Below, one piece after another: positions 36,361-45,512 of a stretch of 64,000 bases of DNA (positions are counted from its first letter, which is position 1; every line of letters starts with the position of its first letter). The stretch covers positions 62,001-126,000 of the forward strand of contig NZ_SADR02000014.1 in NCBI RefSeq assembly GCF_004010325.2, given 5' to 3'. The translations under genes were made by a program, and so were the position numbers. The notes under the pieces are model-generated. The model saw only the letters and a program-made list of their open reading frames with translations. It had not been told where the DNA came from and did no database searches. The stretch comes from Mesorhizobium sp. M00.F.Ca.ET.216.01.1.1 (GTDB taxonomy: Bacteria > Pseudomonadota > Alphaproteobacteria > Rhizobiales > Rhizobiaceae).

Positions 36361-37683
36361 ATGAACGACCTTGGCGTCATCGATCGCTTCATGGAGACCT
36401 TCATCCGCTACATCGACAGCGGGTTCGGTCTGCTCTCGGGCGACGTCGCCTTCCTCACTACCATTCTGATCGGCATTGACATCACACTTGCCGGCCTGGC
36501 GTGGGCGCTCGGCGAGGAGACCAGCGTTCTCGGCCGGCTTGTCCGCAAGGTGCTCTATGTTGGCGTCTTCGCCTTCATCCTGAACAATTTCAAGAACCTC
36601 GCCGATATCATTTATCGTTCTTTTGCCGGTCTCGGGATTAATGCGTCGGCCGGCAATCTGTCGGCAGACAATCTCCTGCGCCCGGGCCGCATTGCCGCGA
36701 CCGGTTTCGAAGGTGCTTGGCCAATGCTTGACCAAGCCAGTCAGCTCCTGGGCTTCCCGGAAATCTTCGGCAACGCACTGACCATCTTCGTGCTGCTGAT
36801 GGCCTGGTTCCTGGTCATCATCGCCTTCTTCATCCTTTCCATCCAGCTTTTCATCACCATCCTTGAGTTCAAGCTCACCACGCTGGCAGGTTTTGTTTTG
36901 GTTCCATTCGCACTTTGGAACCGTTCAGCGTTCCTGGCCGAACGCGTGCTCGGCCATGTTATCTCGTCAGGCATCAAGGTGATGGTGCTCGCCGTCATTG
37001 TCGGCATCGGCTCCACGCTCTTCGGGGAGTTCGCTTCCGCATTGCAAGGCAAGGAGCCGGATCTGGCCGCTGCCATGTCCCAGGTACTGGGCGCACTGGC
37101 ACTGCTTGGCCTTGGCATTTTTGGGCCGGGGATCGCGTCGGGTCTTGTCTCAGGCGCACCGCAGCTTGGCGCGGGCGCCGCCCTCGGCACGACCGCGGCG
37201 GCAGCGGGTGTATCACTCGTTGCTGGAGGCACGGCATTTTCTGGCGCGCGTATGGCAACCAGCGGCGGTCTCGCCGCCATCCGCGCCGGCACAACAATGG
37301 GATCGGCTGCTTCCACGTCCTGGCAGATCGGGCGCGCAACCTCGCCCGACGTTGGCCTCTCCGGTGTGGCTGCTGGAATGCATGGTGTAACCAGTGCCGC
37401 TGGCGGCGCCGCTATACGCGTAGCGCGATCCGCCACTGCAAGTGTTGGGCGCAACGCCGATGCCGGGCGCGATGCCGCGTGGACCGCGACCGGCGGCACG
37501 CCGACCGCGTCAATGACCGAGCGCTCTGCCGGTTCGGCCACTGTTTCGGCGCCGACGTGGGCAAGGCGCCTACGTTCTGAACAGACCGCCCGTGCACATC
37601 GCCACGCTGCCATGCAAGCTGTCCGAGACGGAGACCGGCCGGGAGGCAGCGCCAACCCCTCTCTCAACGACAAGGATGACTAG
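36361..37683 (+). CDS. trbL: TrbL, VirB6-like polytopic membrane protein
   Basis: 440 residues. Starts GVIDRFMETFIRYIDSGFGL. Five or more membrane segments lie in the first 260 residues (VAFLTTILIGIDITLAGLAW, ALTIFVLLMAWFLVIIAFF, GIKVMVLAVIVGIGSTLFG). An Ala/Gly/Thr-rich low-complexity C-terminus (about 170 residues) follows, as usual for TrbL. It forms part of the inner-membrane pore. Immediately followed by trbF with no gap. Confidence 0.93.
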   Translation: MNDLGVIDRFMETFIRYIDSGFGLLSGDVAFLTTILIGIDITLAGLAWALGEETSVLGRLVRKVLYVGVFAFILNNFKNLADIIYRSFAGLGINASAGNLSADNLLRPGRIAATGFEGAWPMLDQASQLLGFPEIFGNALTIFVLLMAWFLVIIAFFILSIQLFITILEFKLTTLAGFVLVPFALWNRSAFLAERVLGHVISSGIKVMVLAVIVGIGSTLFGEFASALQGKEPDLAAAMSQVLGALALLGLGIFGPGIASGLVSGAPQLGAGAALGTTAAAAGVSLVAGGTAFSGARMATSGGLAAIRAGTTMGSAASTSWQIGRATSPDVGLSGVAAGMHGVTSAAGGAAIRVARSATASVGRNADAGRDAAWTATGGTPTASMTERSAGSATVSAPTWARRLRSEQTARAHRHAAMQAVRDGDRPGGSANPSLNDKDD

Positions 37684-38415
37684 ATGCTCTTCAAGCGACC
37701 CGTGCACCGTTACGGCAAAACACCCGAACCGGTCACGCCGTATCAAAAAGCCGCCCAGCTGTGGGACGAGCGCATCGGCTCATCTCGACTGCAGGCCAGG
37801 AACTGGCGGCTCATGGCCCTTGGGTGCCTGGCCTTGGCGACCGGACTTTCCGGCGGACTCGTATGGCAGTCGATGCAAAGCCGTGTCGTGCCTTACGTCG
37901 TCGAGGTCGATGGCTTCGGCGAGACGCGCGCCGTCGCGCCGGCAATCCGGAATTATGAGCCCTCGGATGCTCAGATCGCCTGGCATCTCGGCCGCTTCAT
38001 CCAGAATGTCCGTTCCGTTTCCACCGATCCGGTTTTGGTACGGCAGAACTGGTTCGCAGCTTACGACTTTGCTAGCGATCGCGCAGCGCTCTTCCTCAAC
38101 GAATACGCCAAGGCGAACGACCCCTTCGGTCAGATCGGAACGCGCAGTGTCTCGGTACAGGTCACCAGCGTGGTCAGGGCCTCCGAAAGTTCATTCCAGG
38201 TCAAATGGACCGAGCAGGTGTTTGAGCGCGGAAGCCTTGCCAGCACGATGCGCTGGACTGCGATCCTCACGATCGTGATCCGCTCGCCAAGCAATACGGA
38301 TCAGCTGCGCAAGAATCCGCTCGGCGTCTTCATCAACGCCATTGACTGGTCACGCGAGCTCGACAGCGCCGTCCCACCCCCCCTTTCTCCGACGGAGTCC
38401 ACCAATGAAAGATAA
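37684..38415 (+). CDS. trbF: TrbF, VirB8-like protein
   Basis: 243 residues. Hallmark start RYGKTPEPVTPYQKAAQLWD and ERIGSSRLQARNWRLMALG, one membrane helix, then the periplasmic VirB8 fold (VVPYVVEVDGFGETRAV, FIQNVRSVSTDPVLVRQNW). ATG follows directly after the trbL stop. The C-terminus NPLGVFINAIDWSREL is standard. The 3' end overlaps trbG by 11 bases. Confidence 0.95.
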   Translation: MLFKRPVHRYGKTPEPVTPYQKAAQLWDERIGSSRLQARNWRLMALGCLALATGLSGGLVWQSMQSRVVPYVVEVDGFGETRAVAPAIRNYEPSDAQIAWHLGRFIQNVRSVSTDPVLVRQNWFAAYDFASDRAALFLNEYAKANDPFGQIGTRSVSVQVTSVVRASESSFQVKWTEQVFERGSLASTMRWTAILTIVIRSPSNTDQLRKNPLGVFINAIDWSRELDSAVPPPLSPTESTNER

Positions 38416-39430
38416 AATGTCACCGATTCGTGCCGTGCTGATCCTATCGGTGTCGGCAGCGGTCGTTTCCGCTTGTGCATCGAAGAAGGTGCCGCCGCCT
38501 GAGATTTCCTATGACGCTGCTGACTTCAAACCGGCCGCGATCGAGAAGGCGCCGGAGAGGCCGATTAGAATTGTCGAGGTGCCAAAACCACTGCCGCTGC
38601 CTGGCCAATTGCAGCCCGAGTCCGGCAAGGCCGAGGACAAGCGCCCCCCTGAAGAACGCGTCGCTGATGCCAACAAAGCCGCGACCCAGCAACCCACCAA
38701 GTACGGGTATGTTAATGCCGTGCAAGTCTACCCCTTCACCGATGGCGCGCTTTATCAGCTCTATGCCGCGCCGGAGCGCGTGACCGACATCGCTCTGCAG
38801 CCGGGCGAGAAACTAACCGCCGTGTCGGCTGGCGACACCGTGCGCTGGGTCATAGGCGATACCGCAAGCGGCACCGGTGACAATCAGCGCACCCATGTTC
38901 TGGTGAAACCCTTCGCGCCGGGTCTTGCCACCAATGTCGTCATTACGACGGACCGGCGGACCTATCATTTGCAGCTTCAAAGCACCGAGAAGACAGCAAT
39001 GGCGGCAATCTCCTGGACCTACAGCCAAGACCAGATCATCGCGCTTCGCCAGCGCAATGCTCAAGCCGAGGCAGTTACACCGGTCGCGTCGAATATCGCG
39101 CTCGAAAACCTTCGCTTTCGCTACTCGATCAGTGGCGACACACCGCCCTGGAGACCGACGCGAGCCTTCGACGACGGCAGCAAGGTCTATATTGAGTTCC
39201 CTCGTCGCATAGATCAGGGCGAGGCGCCACCACTCTTCATCGTCGGCGCAGATGGGAGCAGCGAGCTCGTCAACTATCGCGTGCGCGGCAACTATTACAT
39301 CGTCGATCGGCTCTTCGCCGCGGCCGAACTTCGCCTCGGCACCAAGCAGCAGCAGGTGATCCGCATCAGCAGGATTGACGACAGGCAACCGCTACGGCGG
39401 ATCTCGCTCTTTTCGCGTTCCAGCCGGTGA
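38405..39430 (+). CDS. trbG: TrbG, VirB9-like lipoprotein
   Basis: 341 residues. N-terminal signal with lipobox VVSACAS, so anchored to a membrane, followed by a Pro-rich linker and the VirB9 domain (NAVQVYPFTDGALYQLYAAP, VSAGDTVRWVIGDTASG, FDDGSKVYIEFP, ADGSSELVNYRVRGNYYIVD). Builds the outer-membrane core with TrbI. The ATG at 38405 overlaps the trbF end. Confidence 0.95.
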   Translation: MKDKMSPIRAVLILSVSAAVVSACASKKVPPPEISYDAADFKPAAIEKAPERPIRIVEVPKPLPLPGQLQPESGKAEDKRPPEERVADANKAATQQPTKYGYVNAVQVYPFTDGALYQLYAAPERVTDIALQPGEKLTAVSAGDTVRWVIGDTASGTGDNQRTHVLVKPFAPGLATNVVITTDRRTYHLQLQSTEKTAMAAISWTYSQDQIIALRQRNAQAEAVTPVASNIALENLRFRYSISGDTPPWRPTRAFDDGSKVYIEFPRRIDQGEAPPLFIVGADGSSELVNYRVRGNYYIVDRLFAAAELRLGTKQQQVIRISRIDDRQPLRRISLFSRSSR

Positions 39431-39441
39431 GGTGAGGGCTC

Positions 39442-40656
39442 ATGATCGAAAATTCCCGCTCTGGCATCCCGCCGAAACTGGATCCCGAGGAACTGCAGCT
39501 TCGGGCCTCTCCCCGCCGCGTGGTGCGGTTCAGGCGCGGTGTGATCATCGCGATCGCAGCGCTCGGATCCGGCGCTGTGTTCGGCGTTGCCATGATGGCG
39601 CTCCAGGGGCCGGCCCTTCGCATCAGGGATCAGGCGGAAGATCCCTACAGCACTGAGCGCAAACCAACCGTCGAGGGACTCGATACGCTTCCCCATGACT
39701 ATTCCGGCATGAAGCCGAAGCCTCCCGTCCTTGGGCCACCTTTGCCGGGCGACCTCGGTCGCCCCATCCTCGAGCGGCAGCGCCAGCTCGGCATCGTGCC
39801 GGGTCAAGACATCTCGGCCGAGGAGCAGCGTCTAGCGCAGCAGGCGATCGAAGCGCGTGAATCGCAGGTGCTTTTCCGCGTCGAAAATCGAGCTCAACAG
39901 ACAGATGTCGGTGAGAGCGTGCAAACTGCTCAGCATCCATTTGAGGCACTTCCCCAATCCGAAGCAGCACGCGCGTCAGCCTCGGTGGCGCCGGCGGAAG
40001 GCGACCAGAACAATCAGCAGCGAAAGCTTGATTTCCTCAGCCAGCGGAGCACTGGCGGGATCTACAATCCGCATGCGCTGCAGACGCCGATCTCGCCGTA
40101 TCAACTGATGGCTGGCAGCGTGATTGCCGCCAGCCTGATCACCGGCATCAATTCCGATTTGCCGGGCCTTGTCGTCGCGCAAGTCACCGAGAATGTGCAC
40201 GACACGGTCACGGGCAACATATTGCTGATTCCGCAGGGCTCACGTCTTATCGGCGTCTACGACAGCGTCGTCGCGTTCGGGCAAAAGCGAGCGCTGCTGG
40301 TCTGGCAGCGCATTCTGCTGCCCGACGGCTCGTCGGTCGAAATCGACAATCTGCCCGCGAGCGACACCGCCGGCTACGCAGGGCTGGAAGACAAAGTCGA
40401 TTTCCACACCTGGCAGCTGATCAAGGGGGTGGCGCTTGCCACATTGCTCGGTGTCGGCACGGAATTCAGCCTCGGCGAAAACGAGAGCGATCTGGTCAAG
40501 GCGATCCGGGAATCAGCCCAGCAGAACGCCAGTCGAGCCGGCCAGCGCATCACCGAAAAAAACCTCAATATCCAGCCCACCATCATCGTCCGCCCAGGTT
40601 GGCCACTGCGCGTCATCGTGCACAAGGACATCGTGCTGCGGCCATACGCGAGTTGA
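39442..40656 (+). CDS. trbI: TrbI, VirB10-like channel protein
   Basis: 404 residues. A short cytoplasmic part, one membrane helix (VIIAIAALGSGAVFGVAMMA), a Pro-rich periplasmic linker and the C-terminal VirB10 beta-barrel (IPQGSRLIGVYDSVVAFGQK, RILLPDGSSVEIDNLPASD, GYAGLEDKVDFHTWQLIKGV, RPGWPLRVIVHKDIVLRPY). It spans both membranes. GAGG precedes ATG 39442. Last Trb channel gene of the cluster. Confidence 0.96.
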   Translation: MIENSRSGIPPKLDPEELQLRASPRRVVRFRRGVIIAIAALGSGAVFGVAMMALQGPALRIRDQAEDPYSTERKPTVEGLDTLPHDYSGMKPKPPVLGPPLPGDLGRPILERQRQLGIVPGQDISAEEQRLAQQAIEARESQVLFRVENRAQQTDVGESVQTAQHPFEALPQSEAARASASVAPAEGDQNNQQRKLDFLSQRSTGGIYNPHALQTPISPYQLMAGSVIAASLITGINSDLPGLVVAQVTENVHDTVTGNILLIPQGSRLIGVYDSVVAFGQKRALLVWQRILLPDGSSVEIDNLPASDTAGYAGLEDKVDFHTWQLIKGVALATLLGVGTEFSLGENESDLVKAIRESAQQNASRAGQRITEKNLNIQPTIIVRPGWPLRVIVHKDIVLRPYAS

Positions 40657-40668
40657 GCAGGAGTTACC

Positions 40669-40911
40669 ATGGCTGACCTGAAACTTGGAAAGCTTCCAGA
40701 CCGAACAGCTTCGAAGATCACCATTACCGTCAGCGCGGAGCTGGGCCAAACACTCAAGGAGTATGCTGCACTTTACCGTCAGACCTATCGTCAGTCTGAA
40801 ACCGTGGCAGAACTCATCCCTTTCATGCTGGCGGCGTTTCTGGAAGGCGACCGAGCCTTTGCCAAGGCCCGAAAAGAAGGTCTGCCGACGGAGCTTGCCG
40901 AAAAATCGTGA
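40669..40911 (+). CDS. DUF2274 small protein
   Basis: 80 residues, KLPDRTASKITITVSAELGQ then LKEYAALYRQTYRQSETVAE, a pattern found in DUF2274 proteins that nearly always follow trbI. The fold hints at a ribbon-helix-helix-like regulator. It starts 12 bases after trbI behind AGGAG and is the last gene of the trb operon. Confidence 0.88.
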   Translation: MADLKLGKLPDRTASKITITVSAELGQTLKEYAALYRQTYRQSETVAELIPFMLAAFLEGDRAFAKARKEGLPTELAEKS

Positions 40912-41148
40912 CTCCTCCGCTAGAGGCAGCTGGAACATTGCCTAGCTGTCGCGGCCTACCTGCTCCTCGCGAAGCATAGGATCAAACACCTTGGAATGCA
41001 GGTATGCGTAAGAGAGGATGTGGAAGGAAATACCGCGCAACAGCCTAAGTTTGCATTTTCGATTGGATGCGGTAGTCGCCTAATGAGCGGTCAAAATGAA
41101 ACGCAGCTGGTTCGCGATCGACCAAACGGCGAGCGCACTGTGCTTTGC

Positions 41149-42498
41149 TCAGACCGCCACCGAGTGCCTCGCCGTTCCCCCTTTGAAATATGTATCGAAC
41201 TTGGCCGCGATGGTTCGAACGAAGGGGCGACTTTCAGCCCGTACGACGAAACTGTCGCCATCGAATTCAAGCGCTCGGGCAGGATCGTGGAGGGCGATGG
41301 ACCTCGAGCGATGAAGGAGCTTCTCGCCGGCTTTGCCGAACCGCTCCACCAGATCGACTGCCGAGAAGGCAAAATCACACATCAGCCGCTCGATTATCCA
41401 GCCACGGACGCGATCGTCGTCGGAAAGGGCAACGCCCCGGACGGCAGCCAACCCGCCATCCGCAACCATGCGCCCGTACCCGGCAGTCGAAGCCATGTTC
41501 TGCACGTAGCCTTGGCGAAAACGACCGATGGACGAAGGGCCAAGTCCGATCAGTGTCGGGCAGCGATCCTCGGTGTAGCCCTGAAAATTGCGATGCAAAA
41601 CCCCTGCGCGGGCCGCTATGGCCAGCGCATCGTCGGGCTTCGCGAAATGATCGAGTCCTATTGCCTCATATCCCTTGGCGACAATTGCCCGCGCCGCGAG
41701 TTGAGATTGGGCGAAACGCTCGGTGGGACTCGGCAGCCATGCCTCGTCGATCATCGTCTGATGCTTCTTGAACCAGGGCACATGTGCGTAGCCGAACAGA
41801 GCCATCCGGTCTGGTTCCAAGGTCAGTGCCTGCGCCACCGTGGAACAGATCGTCTCGCGTGTCTGATTCGGGAGCCCGTAGAGCAGGTCCAGATTGACCG
41901 ATTCAACGCCCCGCGAACGAACCCCGTCGACGACTGCCTTGGTCTGCAAAAAACTTTGCTCACGATTAATTGCTTTTTGCACTTGCGGATCGAAATCCTG
42001 CACGCCGAGGCTCGCCCGCGTTACGCCGATTTGAGCAAGCGCATCAAGGCGCGCCTTGTCCATGTCGTTGGTTCCGATTTCGATGCTGACCGTAGCATCC
42101 GGGAGAAGGTCGAAGCTGTCCCGCAAGGCCGCTCCAAGAGCAACCATGTCATCGGGCCTCAGCATCGTTGGCGAACCGCCACCGAAGTGGATTGCACGGA
42201 CATGTGCCTTGCCGCTCACCAGACCGGCAATCGTGACGATTTCGGCATTCAGCGAGCGCAGATAAGCGGCCACCGGCTCATATTGGTGCGTCTGCTTGGT
42301 GTGACAGGCGCAGAACCAGCAGAGCTTGTCGCAGTAAGGAATGTGCAAATACAGCGAGATTTCGTCGCCACTTTCCAGCGCCTCCAACCAGCCACGGTAA
42401 ATGGCAGCATCGACCCCGGAATGGAAATGCGGCGCCGTCGGATAGCTTGTGTAGCGTGGGACGTTCTCGCTGAGTTTGACAGCTATTTCCGATTGCAT
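41149..42498 (-). CDS. hemN: Oxygen-independent coproporphyrinogen III oxidase
   Basis: 449-residue radical-SAM enzyme that oxidatively decarboxylates coproporphyrinogen III without O2, supplying haem in microaerobic bacteroids. [4Fe-4S]/SAM motif YCDKLCWFCACH (CxxxCxxC), FGGGSPTML, and YEAIGLDHFAKPDD are present; the start LSENVPRYTSYPTAPHF is diagnostic. The ATG at 42496-42498 (MQSEIAVKLSENV) is preferred to the one 13 codons upstream because family members begin there. It faces the trb cluster tail to tail and is divergent from fnrN, with a shared FNR/FixK box between them. Confidence 0.96.
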   Translation of the reverse strand: MQSEIAVKLSENVPRYTSYPTAPHFHSGVDAAIYRGWLEALESGDEISLYLHIPYCDKLCWFCACHTKQTHQYEPVAAYLRSLNAEIVTIAGLVSGKAHVRAIHFGGGSPTMLRPDDMVALGAALRDSFDLLPDATVSIEIGTNDMDKARLDALAQIGVTRASLGVQDFDPQVQKAINREQSFLQTKAVVDGVRSRGVESVNLDLLYGLPNQTRETICSTVAQALTLEPDRMALFGYAHVPWFKKHQTMIDEAWLPSPTERFAQSQLAARAIVAKGYEAIGLDHFAKPDDALAIAARAGVLHRNFQGYTEDRCPTLIGLGPSSIGRFRQGYVQNMASTAGYGRMVADGGLAAVRGVALSDDDRVRGWIIERLMCDFAFSAVDLVERFGKAGEKLLHRSRSIALHDPARALEFDGDSFVVRAESRPFVRTIAAKFDTYFKGGTARHSVAV

Positions 42499-42551
42499 CT
42501 CGCGTTCACCGTGTTGCCCGCCGAACACTGCACGCATCGCTGAAGCAGACC

Positions 42552-42565
42552 CTGATCTCGATCAG
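42552..42565. promoter_or_regulatory. FNR/FixK box between hemN and fnrN
   Basis: CTGATCTCGATCAG, a 14-base palindrome close to the anaerobox TTGAT-N4-ATCAA. It is 54 bases from the hemN start and 85 from the fnrN start, so it could serve both directions; binding by FnrN itself would give autoregulation. Confidence 0.8.
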
Positions 42566-42649
42566 CCGCGCGCATGGACAAACCGCCGCAGGACTTCTCT
42601 ACCCTGGATGGGTATCCTGCCGGCAGTTAGGATCGGGTAAAGCGAACGC

Positions 42650-43393
42650 ATGACCTTTCGGCAAGACATTCATACTTCCGGCATTCCTGTTCTTTGCCTC
42701 CCTTGCGAGGCACGGCGTCGCGGTGTCTGCGGTGCGCTCGATCCAGACAATTTGGTTGGGCTCGCCAAGACTTGCTCGCGTCGCCGGATCGAGTCAGGAA
42801 TGGAGTTGACCGGCGAGGCACAGAACGTCGACAGCTACTCGAACGTGCTTTCAGGCGTGGTAAAGCTATCAAAGAGCCTGTCGGATGGGCGCCAGCAGAT
42901 CGTCGGTCTCCAGTTTGCACCGAATTTTCTGGGACGTCCTTTCAAGGTGGAAAGCTCGATCAATGCGGAAGCGGCAACAGCAGTCACGCTGTGCTCGTTT
43001 CCGCGAGCGGCCGTCGAACGGATGATGAAGGCGTCACGGGAATTCGAGCATCGCCTGCTCAAACAGACGCTGAATGAACTCGATGAGGCGCGCGAGTGGA
43101 TGGTGACGCTGGGGCGCAAGACAGCTCCGGAAAAGGTGGCGAGTTTTCTCCTCATGATGGCCCGGAATATCGATTCCAGTCTCGACGCGGCTTCCAGGTC
43201 AGCGTCCTTCGATCTGCCGCTGACGCGTGCCGAAATCTCTGATTTCCTTGGAATTACCAACGAAACCGTGAGCCGCCAACTGACGCGATTGCGGGCTGAC
43301 GGGGTGATTCGGATTGAGAACGCACGCCATGTGACGGTGGACAGCATAAGCCGTCTGGAGAAGCGCTGTGGCGGCGGACGCGAGCGGCCCTAA
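42650..43393 (+). CDS. fnrN: FnrN, oxygen-sensing Crp/Fnr regulator
   Basis: 247 residues. N-terminal Cys16-x2-Cys19-x7-Cys27 (CLPCEARRRGVC) is the Fe-S cluster pattern of FnrN/aerobic-sensing Fnr proteins, with a further Cys in VTLCSF. The effector domain (SNVLSGVVKLSKSLSDGRQQ, IVGLQFAPNFLGRPF) is followed by a winged helix with TRAEISDFLGITNETVSRQL. The E--SR contact residues (ETVSR) are those that read TTGAT-type sites. When O2 is low it would activate fixNOQP, hemN and itself through the boxes at 42552 and 43805. Confidence 0.94.
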   Translation: MTFRQDIHTSGIPVLCLPCEARRRGVCGALDPDNLVGLAKTCSRRRIESGMELTGEAQNVDSYSNVLSGVVKLSKSLSDGRQQIVGLQFAPNFLGRPFKVESSINAEAATAVTLCSFPRAAVERMMKASREFEHRLLKQTLNELDEAREWMVTLGRKTAPEKVASFLLMMARNIDSSLDAASRSASFDLPLTRAEISDFLGITNETVSRQLTRLRADGVIRIENARHVTVDSISRLEKRCGGGRERP

Positions 43394-43804
43394 GCGGCGA
43401 GGCCCATGTCGCATGGCTCCGGGGCGGGCCGTGCTTGCCTTCTAATGCGATGTCGCCGCGCCTTCGAAGAAGCGGCGTCACGGTCGAGACAGACAGCTTT
43501 CGGGCTTTGATAGGGACGACGACCAATCGCCAGGTGTGTTTCGGCACATACCGGCGAAGCACGGTCCTTAAGCTGCCACGGCTCGGCCGAACGATCGCGT
43601 TCGTTTCCAATGGGATCCGAACAACGTTTGGCAGGGCATCGGCAATAGCATCCAACGCGTCGCAGAGCCTCAGCTTTCGCCTCAATCGATCGCGTCTGCG
43701 CCCGCCCAACCCAGGGAACGCCTTCCATGAGGGGGTGAGCCCGCGCTGCGTTCCTCGTTCATTCGCCACCTGCTGATTGCGCCGCCGACACAAAATCGTG
43801 CGGC
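43394..43804. other. Gap between fnrN and fixN, possible gene remnant
   Basis: No intact gene. The minus-strand frame around 43560-43700 contains LCDALDAIADALPN, which recalls the start of hemerythrin-like proteins ('LCD.LE.IADSLP') that are often FNR-regulated near fix genes, but the rest does not continue the family. Treated as a possible relic only. Confidence 0.3.
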
Positions 43805-43818
43805 CTGACATAGATCAG
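43805..43818 (+). promoter_or_regulatory. FNR/FixK box of fixNOQP
   Basis: CTGACATAGATCAG, a 14-base palindromic site matching TTGA-N6-TCAA, centred 81 bases before the fixN ATG. This is the typical position and form for low-oxygen activation of the cbb3 oxidase operon. Confidence 0.82.
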
Positions 43819-43892
43819 GGCGAGGGGGCGGCGGCTGCGCAATTAGTGCGCTGCGGATTTGGCATCCACCAGATTCGAGATCGGGATCTGCA

Positions 43893-45512
43893 ATGAAATT
43901 CGGCACAGAGATCGTCCTTCTAAGCGTGTTCGCTTTTGCGGCCCTGGTGGCCGCCGGCTTCGGCGTGGATGAACCTTTCCGCCGACATATGTGGGTGTTG
44001 TTCTTCGCAGTGGCTGGTTTCACTGCGATCCTGTTGCGCAACACGGAGTTCAAGCCAGCAGCTCCGATTGACCCATCCGCTTACATGGATGGTCCGATCC
44101 GCTACGGCGCGATCGCCACCGTGTTCTGGGGTGTCGTCGGGATGCTGGTCGGCGTGGTGATCGCGCTTCAGCTCGCCTATCCCGATCTCAACATCCAGCC
44201 CTGGTTCAATTTCGGCCGTTTGCGGCCGCTGCATACATCCGGTGTCGTCTTCGCCTTCGGTGGCAACGCGCTGCTTTGCACGTCTCTGTATGTCGTGCAG
44301 CGCACCTGCCGCGCCCGCCTCTTCGGCGGTGATCTCGCCTGGTTCGTCTTCTGGGGCTACCAGCTGTTCATCGTCATGGCCGCGACCGGCTATCTGCTCG
44401 GCATCACCGAGGGCCGCGAGTACGCCGAACCCGAATGGTATGTGGATGTCTGGCTGACCATCGTCTGGGTCGCCTACCTCTTTCTGTTCCTTGGCACGAT
44501 CCTGAAGCGCAAGGAACCGCATATCTACGTCGCCAACTGGTTCTACCTGTCGTTCATCGTGACCATCGCGATGCTGCATGTGGTCAACAACCTGTCGATG
44601 CCAGTCTCGTTCCTGGGCTCCAAGAGCTACTCCGCCTTTTCCGGGGTCCAGGACGCGCTGACCCAATGGTGGTACGGCCACAACGCGGTCGGCTTCTTTC
44701 TCACCGCCGGCTTCCTTGGCATGATGTATTATTTCGTGCCCAAGCAGGCGAACCGGCCAGTCTATTCGTACCGGCTGTCGATCGTCCATTTCTGGGCGAT
44801 CATCTTTCTCTACATCTGGGCTGGCCCGCATCACCTGCACTACACCGCCTTGCCAGATTGGGCGCAGACGCTCGGCATGGCGTTCTCGATCATGCTGTGG
44901 ATGCCGTCCTGGGGCGGCATGATCAACGGCCTGATGACGCTGTCCGGCGCCTGGGACAAGCTGCGCACCGATCCGATCATCCGCATGATGGTGATGGCCG
45001 TCGCCTTCTATGGCATGTCGACCTTCGAAGGCCCGATCATGGCGATCAGGGCGGTCAATTCGCTGTCGCATTATACCGACTGGACCATCGGCCACGTCCA
45101 TTCGGGCGCGCTCGGCTGGGTTGGCATGATCTCGTTCGGCGCAATCTACTACATGGTGCCGAAGCTCTGGAACCGTCACCGGCTCTACTCGCTGCGGCTC
45201 GTCACTTGGCACTTCTGGCTGGCGACACTCGGGATCGTCGTCTACGCCTCGGTCATGTGGGTGTCAGGCATCATGCAGGGCCTGATGTGGCGTGAATACG
45301 ACCAGCAGGGCTTCCTGGTCTATTCCTTCGCCGAAACCGTCGCTGCCATGCACCCATACTACGTCATGCGCGCCATCGGTGGGGCCATGTACCTCTCCGG
45401 CGCCCTTATCATGGCCTGGAACATCACCATGACCATCCTCGGCCACCAGCGCGAGGAGGAGCCGATGCCGAGCCCCGTCGCCATCCGACCTGCGCGATCA
45501 GGAGCCAGGTAA
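43893..45512 (+). CDS. fixN: cbb3-type cytochrome oxidase subunit I
   Basis: 539-residue catalytic subunit with about 12 membrane helices that reduces O2 at very low concentration in bacteroids. Haem-copper ligands are in PLHTSGVVFAFGG, YWWYGHNAVGFFLTAG-type WWYGHNAVGF, FWAIIFLYIWAGPHHLHY and HVHSGALGWVGM. Full family length. ATG overlaps nothing upstream; its stop overlaps the fixO start. It is driven by the FNR/FixK box 75 bases upstream. Confidence 0.97.
   Translation: MKFGTEIVLLSVFAFAALVAAGFGVDEPFRRHMWVLFFAVAGFTAILLRNTEFKPAAPIDPSAYMDGPIRYGAIATVFWGVVGMLVGVVIALQLAYPDLNIQPWFNFGRLRPLHTSGVVFAFGGNALLCTSLYVVQRTCRARLFGGDLAWFVFWGYQLFIVMAATGYLLGITEGREYAEPEWYVDVWLTIVWVAYLFLFLGTILKRKEPHIYVANWFYLSFIVTIAMLHVVNNLSMPVSFLGSKSYSAFSGVQDALTQWWYGHNAVGFFLTAGFLGMMYYFVPKQANRPVYSYRLSIVHFWAIIFLYIWAGPHHLHYTALPDWAQTLGMAFSIMLWMPSWGGMINGLMTLSGAWDKLRTDPIIRMMVMAVAFYGMSTFEGPIMAIRAVNSLSHYTDWTIGHVHSGALGWVGMISFGAIYYMVPKLWNRHRLYSLRLVTWHFWLATLGIVVYASVMWVSGIMQGLMWREYDQQGFLVYSFAETVAAMHPYYVMRAIGGAMYLSGALIMAWNITMTILGHQREEEPMPSPVAIRPARSGAR

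Noticed and set aside
40996..42543. 515-codon plus-strand frame opposite hemN
   Set aside because: hemN on the minus strand has all radical-SAM motifs and family length, so the opposite frame is a shadow.
43920..45212. 430-codon minus-strand frame opposite fixN, rich in His, Asp and Arg
   Set aside because: Antisense of a strongly conserved oxidase gene; no start signal and no domain.
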